From positions 31,271,522-31,335,521 of the forward strand of contig OZ026596.1 of the NCBI GenBank assembly GCA_964020085.1: a DNA stretch of 64,000 nucleotides, given 5' to 3'. The DNA comes from Micromussa lordhowensis. Lineage: Eukaryota > Cnidaria > Anthozoa > Scleractinia > Lobophylliidae. Both the position numbers and the translations under genes were made by a program. Shown here piece after piece: positions 1 through 22,100 of this stretch. Position 1 is the stretch's first letter. Every line of letters begins with the position of its first letter. The notes beneath the pieces are model-generated. The model ran no database searches, had not been told where the DNA came from, and saw only the letters and a list, made by a program, of their open reading frames with translations.

Positions 1-74
1 TAAATTTTAGTGCAATGAAAGTGAAATCAATAGCCTTGTTTTGATTCCTGTGTTGCTTGCATCATTGGTCTTAG

Positions 75-11096
<11,022 letters not shown>

Positions 11097-11257
11097 CGGC
11101 AAAGCTTCCCCGAAAAACGTTTTATCGAATTAGCTGAGAACCACAGTACTTCAACAGGAATTTGCACTCCAGAATTACATGTTAACATATTCTGGAACTT
11201 TTGAGGGAACAGACTAGTGTAGCATGTGCCAGAGATCACTGCTGCGAATGGATCTCT

Positions 11258-11263
11258 AATAAA
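11258..11263 (+). terminator. Candidate MIB1 polyadenylation signal
   Basis: AATAAA lies 162 bp after the MIB1 stop codon on the same strand. A second AATAAA-containing stretch lies near 11425. Which one is used cannot be told from sequence alone. Confidence 0.45.
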
Positions 11264-11725
11264 GGCTAGCCAGAGAATACGTGGAGTACTAAAACGTGAA
11301 TCTCTACAGTAAAAGTGACAGTGGATCAAATAGTAAATAATCTAAGACGAACAGTAAATGTGAAGATCCCGGAAAGAGCTTTAAAGTCTATTATATCGTT
11401 TTAAAAAAACTCCTTGATCGCATAGAATAAAGGAGTTCCGACTGGTTGTGTTGACCACAAATGAAACTATGTATTTATAGCATGTAGGAACAAATGGGTT
11501 TGGACGTTTTACGCCTAGAAACCAGAAAACGTCTCAACACTCATTTCTTTAGTTCAAGACACCAGAAGCAGATTAAAATACAATGAACCAAAGCCGATTT
11601 GTTGTTGAGTTAGGCGACGGAAAAGTTCAAACCAGAGACACTACGTGTATTTTTGGTCAGCGCTAGGACATTTTCCGAACAAATTCTGATAGCAACCGGC
11701 GCACCCCATAGGTTTTGGAGGAATT

Positions 11726-11746
11726 CCAGCCCCCCCCCCCCCCCCT
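11726..11746. repeat. C homopolymer tract
   Basis: A run of roughly 17 consecutive C residues lies in the spacer between the MIB1 3' end and the 3' end of the DLGAP5-like gene. The rest of 11270-12800 shows no gene that I can support. Confidence 0.8.
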
Positions 11747-12802
11747 TTTCCTCCTCCCACCGGTTAGGACAGGTTAGGGTACCTCTGTAAAAAAGTAACA
11801 TACTTGTTAAATTCTTTTTATTTGCACGACATTAAATTAAAGATACATTGTGTGCAAAATAGAATAATTCCGGGTAACCTGGAATAATGTTTAGCACACC
11901 ATATTTCCACCAAAAGTCACCCTATTTTTAAACTCAACAGCCTAATTAAAACTAATTCTAGATAAGATCAGAAGAAACTGTTAATTCAATTTCTTTACAA
12001 CAACGCACACGAAATGTCGCGACATATTGTTTCTCGCAATACATAACATATTTTGATGCGTAAAATCTCCGTTGAACCACACTATATCGAGAATAAATCA
12101 TTTGAAACTGCAATATTTACAAGACTTAAAACTACTTGCCGAAAAAAGGAACTAGGAGCGGTTTTCGTCTGACTTTTGATATCAACTGCTTGTCATTCGC
12201 CCAGGTCTCAATTTGCTAACAAGAAAGTTCATTCACCTGATCAGGACATAAATCTCGTGACTCGTCTTGCGCACGATTCCCCGCGGTTTGCTTCGATTTT
12301 CGATTGGTTCATTGCGTTAGCTGCGATTGAGCAAGTGATTACTTTTCAGTATAGTACCTAGGCCTCCTCTTTGACTGGCTTTCACCAAAGTCTTTGGAAA
12401 ACCGCTTCAACTGTTAGCAGCATTTTAATAGTAACTCGAGTTCAATAGCAACTGCTATAATTGAGTTCATTTCTAGTTCATTTCTTTTCATCTCTAGATC
12501 AAACAAAGCTCTTCAAGAAAAATATTTCCAAGTGCACCTATTCGTGAATGAGTTGATACTTGTGACTGAGGGGCTTCACACCTTTGGGGACACTTCCTGT
12601 GTTCTAAAATGAAATAACAAAGGAACAAATTTAGCTTATTTACCTTATAATAAGTAGATATGGAAGCGAAAGTTCTCATTTTTTGTAGGCACAGTTCAGA
12701 TGCTGAACATTTCAGGAGCCGAACTTTATTCGAATTTGGACCGACCCACGTTATCAAAATTACGCCTGTTAATTCAGATGTTGAACTTAACACATCAAAC
12801 TT

Positions 12803-13007
12803 TACAGTGGAATCCCGATTTCTCGAACCAATTTGCGTTTCCTCTGGAGGTTCGAGAAATCGGGGGCTCTTGGATCACTGATCCGGATTCGGATCACCCC
12901 AAAGGAACGCACTCTTAGTGTTTGACTGAGGAGAGGGAACGACTTTTAGTTCGAGATATAGGGAGGTTCGAAAAAATGATGGTACGAGAAATCGAGATTC
13001 CACTGTA
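12803..13007. mobile_element. Tigger/pogo-like MITE with nested fragment of another MITE
   Basis: TA flanks both ends. The left terminus CAGTGGAATCCCGATTTCTC and right terminus GAGATTCCACTG are inverted copies. Inside (12868-12913) is a partial copy of the palindromic element found intact at 42763-42931, recognised by GGATCACTGATCCGGAT and CCAAAGGAACGCA. It lies just beyond the stop codon of the DLGAP5-like gene and may be part of its 3' UTR. Confidence 0.65.
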
Positions 13008-13197
13008 CTTAATTCCACGTATTAGGTTCGGCTCATGAAAAGTTCGGCGCCTGAACTGGGCCTTGGAGATGCAAATACAAAATGGTGAAACGCCTATATA
13101 GGCATTTGCTTTGTCTTGTTGGTCAACGTTGAGAAGGAAAAGAGGAGCGATTTGTGCCAAAAACGTTGCAGTACAACAACTCACCACAGTTAAATGT

Positions 13198-16100
13198 TCA
13201 TGCATCTGCCTCATTCCCCTCCACAACAGGCGAGAAACACATCAAGTTATCTTGTGCCCTGACCACAGCGCTCGAGACGGGGGCAAAGAAAACAGAGTCT
13301 CTTCTGTTCTCGTTGTTGACCGGAGAATCGTCGAGAGAAAACGTAGCTAACTGACTACATGGCGTCACAGCGGTTTGGCTCTTGTTTCCCCCCACTGGAG
13401 GAAGCGAAAGGAGCGGCGAGCCGTCCGTTTTGGCGGAAAATCGGCGCACAACGTTCTCCGGTGACATCATCCCGAGGCTGTCTGTGAGAGCTGGAGTCTT
13501 GGTGGAGTCAGACGGTGACACAAATATGGTGGTTTTGGGCATGGGTGTAATCTGGCGGGAATTTGGCGACGGTGTGTCCATGTCTGAGAGATACCTGAGG
13601 ATGTGTATGGGTGTTCTCCCTGTTTTGGGATCACTGCTGTTTGTTATGGAGGGTTTGATGAAAGTGTGGTGTTCTTCAGGCGGGGTGAGGTTTACATTCT
13701 CGTCGACAGCCAAGTCCTCTGACCGTGTTTCTTTATCTTGGAGCAGGTTTTCTAAAATGTTAGCGGTAGCAAATAATAAAGAAACAAATGAATACACGAT
13801 TAACAAATTGGACTTTTCCCAGTAATAACGGTTTAAAAAGTGGAATAATGAGAAAAAAGAACATTAAAAAATATCGCATCTAATGAGACAAGGATTTCAT
13901 GATAACCCACCCTGACCGAGGGTAACAAAATACAAGGATTTTGGAGGCGAACTCGTCGGATATCTAAACTTTATTAAATTAAACTCAATCTTTCCAGTTC
14001 ATCGCTGGTAATCCGTGTCCAGCTAAACTCGTTAGCAAGCAATAGGCAATTTCCGAATTACCTTTTGTCTCTACTGTGTTAAAATCCACGGATTGTTTCT
14101 CGCTGTATTCTTCATCGGAGGATGGGCAAAGATATTTAGAGAACGCGTCTTCTTCTATACCCTGTTGATCGAAATTGTTCGGTTTAGTCACAATTTTCTC
14201 ATCTACAAATAAAATGCATCAGCTAACACTTGTAACGAGGAAACGCGCGCGTGAGAGAGCACGTAACGAGGAAACGCACGCAGCTTGCACGCGTGTTAAC
14301 CCTTGTAACGAGGAAGACGCGCGAGTCAGGTGCACGCTGAAACAAAATTTACTTCTACGACAAATTTTGGAAATAAACCAACCAACTCACATTTTTAGGA
14401 GTTTCTTGTGTGGCAGGTTCCTTCGCCGCCTGGAACAGTTTCATTGAAACTTCTGCTGGTGTCTACAAAAAAAAAGAGGGCAAAACACATTCAGTTACAA
14501 CAAATTTCTTTGGTATGCTGATGGAATCAAAGATGTTTAAAATTTAACTAAAAAGAAATTTCTCGTCAGAATTGAAAAGATACTCAAGTGGAAAACAGTC
14601 AGTTGGGAGAACTTGATTTTTTAGAGCTTTTTGCTCAGGTGCTGGCCGACGCGGATTGTAAATGAACTCGACATCTCACCTTGTCTTGCTGGTCAGACAC
14701 AGCCTCCAATGGAGTGGAATCGCGGTATTTAGAGGGCGTTTTTCTAGCTGACCTTCTCAATCCTGATCCAGGACAGCGCAGTACAGCTTTATCATCAGTG
14801 GAGTCGGAATCTGACGAGCTTCGACCTTGGCTATCCGCTCCATGACTAGCGTCTTCGTCAACTGTGGAAACTCTTCTCCTAGGCCTCTCCTGATAGTAAG
14901 GGGTCCCCATACGACTGCGGCACTTACGCGCCGAGAAACGCTGTGGGGTTGACTTTTTCGCCCTGTTCTCGAATGAGCCTGTACTACCCAGGCCAGTTGA
15001 CACCACTGGACTAGAAAATACTTCGTGTATGGCGGATTCTGGCGTGTTCTCTTCGGCGTTAGGCGAGTGAAACGTCACTGTTCCTGAAGACTTTCGAGAT
15101 TTGTTCTCCGCAGGCTTGCAAGCAGATTTCAAAACTGCAGGTTCCTGTTGCTCGAGGTCGCACTGCATTTCATCCTCCTGGGGCTCATGATCCATTTCGC
15201 GCGTGTCCTCGACCTGCATGCAAGTTCCAGTGATAGCCAGCTCGTTGGGTTGATTGCCATTGTCGGGTGTAAGCCTAAGCCCAGGACTGTTTTCGCTGAT
15301 AATTTTAGGTGTGGTCACCACTACAGGGGTGTTTTTCCCAAGCATGGACCGTTTCTGTGGAGTCTTACGGATAGAACGGCGTGCTGGTGTTAACACAACC
15401 TCCTCACTGCCGTCTGCAAGAGATCCCAAGACAAATCAGCAGCTAATTCCTAACTACAATTATCGGATACTTTTTTGTAACTGGGATAGACCAGTGTATT
15501 TTCTTGTTGTATCACAAAATTCTCACGTGAATAGAAATCTAAAAGGCACGGTTCCTGGAAGGAGAATTTGCTCTTTCATGTTGAGACCCAAAACGGCGAA
15601 GGAAGGCTTCATTCACGTGTGATGTGAAGCAGGAGTCAAGATATGTGTAGGACTAGAGAGTTCAATAATTACTATCAGTTAATGCTTTTCACTCGTTTCG
15701 CCTTGCTGAACAGCAGTGAAACGGACGATAGCAAGCAGGAGAGAGACAAAGTGGAAGCAGGGGAATCTCTGGACTTTACTTGTTGAAGATTTCCTCTTCG
15801 CGTTCGACGGTAAAGAAAAAGACTTGTCCTCAAGTGTTTCGGCAATCTAGCTCGCTATATCTCACTAAAAGTTCTACATGTATGTCCTGACTTCAGTAGC
15901 TTACCGCTTTTATTGCTCTTTTTCACCGGGGTAAGAATAGTTACGAAGGCTTCTTCCTGAAATTGAAAAAAGAAGACAACCTCTCGATAAGTAACAGAAA
16001 GAAAACAGAAGACAACTAACGACGACATTAAGGCCTTTACTCGCATTGTCCTGCCGGCTGTCTGAAGAACTCGCCCATCGCAGTGCAATTTTTGAGCCTT

Positions 16101-19100
16101 CAGAATTAGCTACGCTTCAACTGGTATCGCTAAATTTCTTAAATCTTCCAACCTCGAACTCAGGCTCTCTCCAATTCCCATGTCGTTAACAAGGGACGAA
16201 AAGGCGAGAAAACCTATGTTCGATCGAGCTTCTACATATACGCGGAAGAAATCAAAAGAGCTCTGTAAACGCACAACTCCAAGTCCGCAATTATCATGCA
16301 TATCGCATTTGCGAGTGTGACTGTTGGCTGATTCACTGACACTTAAAGTGTACTCGATTAACAAAGATTCATCGAAAACTACGCCCCATCGCCAGCCGCT
16401 GTTCGAAAGAGCGGCGGAAATTGAGCCTGATCAAAACCTTATTCAAATCACTGGCAACCTTACGGAGCATGTTTATGTATTAAACCGCTACTGAGGCCAC
16501 TCACCAAAAGAATTTGATACTGTTGTCGATCGTCCTTTGTGCACGACAAAGAGGCAAAAGAGAAATTGACAGAAATCGGTAAATGAAGCATTTGTAAATA
16601 CACTACGCGCACAGAGAGACTGTTGCCTTAGGCGAGTGTTTAGCCCGCGGTTTAGCCACCAGCGGTTTGTCCGTGGTCGAGTAAGGAAAAGGGCGGTATG
16701 GCCGAGTAGGGAAGAAGGCGAGAAGAGAAAAAAACGTTTTTTCCTTCTCGTGCGTGCCGCACCCATGTCTCGTCCCATTTCCCTTCAGGCCGAATAACCC
16801 CTGCTGAATTTCGAGAGAAAAACAGACTGTCAGCATGCCAGCAAACAGACCTCTTGGTGTCTTTTCTCAGCTCTCAGCCTTTCCTTTTCCGCCACCATCT
16901 TTGCCTTCATGGCCATTCTCATTTCCTGAATCCTGTTTCTTGCAGTAGCAAGTTTGTTGTTGGGCTTTGCGTCATTGCCTGGCGTTGGTTTCTATTTAAA
17001 AATAACATTTGAACTTTTTAACCTTAAGAGTGAACAACATCCAGTTACAAAAACCTTTAGCAATACAATGTCAACCAAGCAAGTATTATAACAAGAAAAC
17101 AGAAATTCGACGTCATACATGTAGCTAGGATATTTAAGCAATAGACCACAAGTTTCTATGGGTTACAGGCTGATAAACCACGCGGGATGTTGGTAGAACA
17201 CGAGAATAATTTGTAAATCACGAGCCGCAGGCAAGTGGTTTACGAATTCCTCGAGTTTTCTACCAACATCCCAAGTGGTTTATTAGCCTAAAACCCATAG
17301 AAACTTGTGGTCTATTGCTTTTATATAATAATTCAGAAGACGCGCGATTTTCCCATGGGTTTACCGGCACAATAACCCATAGCTGATTGACCAATCAGAG
17401 CGCGCGCATTGATTTGGTTATTATATAAAATACTATCATTAATATTGTCTTGCAATGATCCATAGCGGACTAGAAACTGTCGGACTAGAAGCGCGTGTGG
17501 TATAAACCTACTGACGGTCTGGCTAGCTGTATGACGGGATAGCTAGTGCAAGTGTTTCCTACACGTCCAGTAAAGAAAGGCTTTGTTTAACAATGCCTGC
17601 AAGCTTATGCGCATAACTCGTGGTTAACAAACTGCTAGGCGAGACGACACGGACAGAAACACATCAAAGAGCCGAGTATCTATAAGCTACATACTAGCTA
17701 CTACAGTGCAACGTCGCCTTACGGATGACAACCAGTCTCGGCGAAACGCCCATAAGAAAACCCCGTTAATACGGCCAACGGCCACATTCTGAAATCCCAA
17801 CCTGTATAATCTTCTATAACATTACCCCGTTTACATGGCCACTTATACCAGTTATGTTCATTTTTCCATGGTCAATATTGTATGTACTGATTGAAGTTTC
17901 AACTTTTTAAAGAACAGTTGTTTAGAAGTGCAATCGTGATGTCTGTCAAGACGACATAACGGGGTTCCACTATATAAGCAATTACGACCCTAGCTGGTCT
18001 GTAAACTCTGCCACACTGGTTTTTGTTAGCGAGAACTGAAGTCTGTTTTCAGCTGTTCACGGTGTTTGCTAAACATTGCAGTTATAATCTCCAATCCAAA
18101 ACATCTGTCTCTAATACAGCCCTCAAATGGCGACTGAAAAATACCCCTCTTTCAGTAGACATACCCTTAACGAGGCTTGCTTTTTTTGCGTTCTCTGCAA
18201 AACTTTTTTAACGCTTCGAGTCAATGTTGAGCAAGTAAACACTTAGGGTTAGGTAACAAAGATGGACGCATTTTACCATCTGATGGATTCAATAAACTTT
18301 CACTGATAGGTATTTGTACAACGTGGAGACGAACAGTAGAAAAGGAACGGAAGGAGGTAGGGTGGAGCTCACGGGAGAGAACGATCGCAGCTGACGGAGA
18401 AAAGTGGAGGACCTCTGTAAGGGAACTATGTGCCACGAGGCACGAGGTAACAAGTAACAGATAGGTACATGTAACTGTAATAAATTAATTAACATAACAC
18501 TGAAGAATGTTTGCGTAGGAAGCTACTGATAGTACCTTAGCCTTGGACTTTTTGGTGAATTTCCTTGTTTTCTTTTCCTCTTCTATCCAGTTGTTGTTTT
18601 TTAGTTTCTCCAGTGCAGCAAATTTAGCACTGACGTCTTCAACCTGAGATGTGAACAACAAACAATAACCGAGTGTCCAGAACAAACCAGAAGCAAAGAG
18701 CACCGTAGCCCTGCGAGAATATCCGGTTTCTTGAGCTCTGTTTTAACCGCCAAGGAAAGGTGAATTTAAACAGCGTGAAACAACAGGCAGAAGTTTGTTT
18801 GCATTTGAAAGCTAAGGTGGGGAAAAAGACTGAGTGACTGCTGGCATTTATTTTCAGACAAAGTAATAAATCATTAATTCAAAATTATTGGAAGAGGTTA
18901 AGCAAAATATTTGCCTCATCCTTTGGCTTAGGCAACTAACTGGTCTACTTGCTGCTGACAAATCACGATATTTGCTTAACTTTGGCCAATAATTGTTTTT
19001 TTAAATTTCAGTCTATCACCAACTTTGTTTTCATATAAAAATCACTCTCTAGCAGCTCAAGGAAAGCGATGTGCCATTTTTCACACAAGTGGTTTCAATC

Positions 19101-22100
19101 CCACATGAGCAGAATAATATTTGCAGCTAAACCGTTAATAATAATAATAACTTTATTTAACCCATTGACCCCCGCATCAAACTGTCCGCAACCCACCCCT
19201 AATTTCCTGGCGTTTTTTGGAATATTTCAGAGCGAGCGAAAGCAAAAAAATAAACCATATGCGCAGTAACCACAGACACAAGGTCAGGTTTCAAGACTTC
19301 GTTTATTGAAAGTTCAATAACTGAACAGCCAAAATATTAAAAAATATCAACAGGAAGAACTTAACTTGATGTCTTTAACTTGTAAGAAAACAAGAAATTA
19401 TATTTTTTCCTTTGCCGCGCGACAAAACCCGAGAAAATTGAATACCCAAAAATGAGTTAATTTTTGACTTTAGAGGACAAAGCGAAATCGAGTAAAACAG
19501 AATTTTCATTCTTTTACTGTAACGTATAACATTTAAGAAAACACCAGACCATTAAGGTGAAAAACACAAGTAAAAACCAATTTAAAAGAAGAAATTCAGA
19601 TAATTTTTTCGCCGCCCGACGAAATTATACAGTGCGGCCAAAGAAAGATGAAAGTTGTACATCAAAAACACGACAAAAACAAGCCAATTATCTTGAGATA
19701 AATCGTTTTTCAACTGTGTAAATTTAGTGCCCACCTAGTTCTTTCCTCAAAAGTTCTGTAGAAGCTGAACAAGGCTCAATAAAATATATTTCAGGGAAGC
19801 GAATACACAAGACAAACAAACCACGGCAGTCGCCGTAAATTAAATATGCAGAAATTCAGCGTGACAAAATACTGTTCACTTTTAAAACCTAAAATTCCGA
19901 AATAAAGGAGACCAAATGAAAGAAACATGACAGGGAGTTCAATAACAATAAATTTTCATTCAACACAAGGCAAAAAAACTTATCTAAAAGCACAAAAATG
20001 TTCAAAATTTCACGGACGTGATTTACCGCATGACCGCGTGTTCGAATTAATTATTCACGCTAAAGCGAAAGCGTGAGTTTTTCCCTACAAGTTTTGAAGT
20101 TATTTTATCGGCCGTGGCTTTGCCATTCGTGGTAAATGCTAAATTCGACTTAGAACTAATACTCTACATTACCATTTTTGTTTTCTTAAGTCCAGGCAGC
20201 TGCTTTAAATCCGCGATCTGTATTCAAAACTCACTTGAAAGTGCAACGATCGTCTTGTTTTCGCCGCGGTTGAAGGAAGGAAAAATTTTCCTCCAGAAAG
20301 GTTTGAGGACTCCATTCACCTTGGTCTTCCATTCTGAGACCACCAAAACATCGATTTATGTTTTTCCTTTTCATTTTAAATGCCAAAGAAGCAATTTCTC
20401 CGTTTTAGGAATTAAAACAAGACCCTGGAAGTTTGTAGATTTGTCGTGCAACGCGCCATGATTACCTGCGCTTTTCGAGCGCATGATTTTAAGACGAAAA
20501 ACCATCTTTCTAGGACCCCTAAAGTCGTCTAAAAATATGCTCAGTAGGTCCATTCTCATTGGTTTATTTGTCCTTAACAACAATAGAACAATAGGAGGAC
20601 CAAAATATCTTCAGGGAGGGTAGGAGGGGCAATTGTCCTGACCTGCCTTTTTACGGCCGGTTACGGCCGGCACGGGAAATTGGGGATGGGTTTTCGCACG
20701 GCCGGTTACGGCCGGCATGGGAGACAATGGGTTAAGGGTCGTATGTATTTAGCACTGCTGTGCTAAATTGGGGCCACGGTAAATAAATAAACAAATATTT
20801 CAAAAAGAACATAAACTGTTAAGAATCCGAACTGGTGGGAGACTGACCAGTTGGCTATTTACACAACGTGGTCGAGGAGTTGAACCTGGAACTACCAAGA
20901 ACAAATCCAGATAGTGGTAGGGTGAAGGATTTGAACCACTAGGGGCCTCCAGATTTAGGCCAATGAAAAGGGAAAATACATTGAATGCTAAGTCTATTCA
21001 CCTGAAAGAAAATCATTTCCCAGAATCCTTGAAGGTCTGAGACAGTCGCTGGCTTTTCTGCATTTTTATCCTGCAAGAATGTGAAGCAATAATAAATAAA
21101 TAAATAACCGTAGAAACAAATAACTGAAGGTGAATTTAACAACTTAGTAGGATCTTTTCATTGGCACAGAGGCAGTCCTGAACTCACCTCACTCAGATCA
21201 ATGAGACCTGAGAACTGACGAAACCGTTGATCAATCAACAACTGGGCTTGACCAATTGTTGTCCTTATCTGACCCGTCACTTAAAAAATAAAGAAGAATG
21301 ATAATAACAGCTTCTGTAACAAATCCGTCAGTACCAGTACAATACCGGTAAGTTATTTAATAAAAAGTTCAATGAAGGTGAAGGGCGAGCAACTTCAAAA
21401 GCCTGGCAACAAAATTGCAAACCAATACATACCTTCTTCACTGAGACCTTGTTCTTCAGTATTGATTTTTTCCCATTTTGCACAGATCTCATTCAACCTG
21501 TCAGTCTCCCTTGTCACAAGATTTCTAAAGTATTTCGCATCATGCTGTTCTTCCTCAACATCCCGAGTCTCAAGAACATTGCCACCGTTCATTCCTGTGG
21601 CCAATTCACCAATGGTTTCAAGAGGTTTTTCAGTGCATGGGGTTTCTCTGTTAGTTGAAGGATCGTTTTTGATGGTTTCCACAACTTCTTTATCGCCTCG
21701 CTGTTTTTGAGATCCATTGCATGCTTCCATGGGAACATGGCAAGTCCCTGCGATATCATCAATCATTTCAACATCACCTTGCTCTTGTGTACTGTTTTCT
21801 TGTATTCTTAGTTCATTATTTAAATGACAAGCTGCTACAGGATCCTCCAAAATGGCATTCTCAACTTGGTCAGTTGGTTTGTCTCTCTTGGGGCTAAAAA
21901 ATGAAGCTGCCGATGTTGGGAACATGAATTCTGCTGCACTCTTAGGACTGAGGGGCTGAAACTTGAATTCTTTTGCAAAATAAGTGAATGTATTCACACC
22001 ACTTGGCGCAGTGAACTGAAAGTCTTCAGGAGCAAAAGATTGAGCCTGAGAACCTCTTTCCACTCCTTCTGTGCTCCCTCTTCTAAGTGACACAGTATTC

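Noticed and set aside
13382..13825. A 147-codon open frame on the + strand
   Set aside because: It is the antisense shadow of the last DLGAP5 exon, whose Ser/Thr-Pro-rich frame joins the upstream exons in phase.
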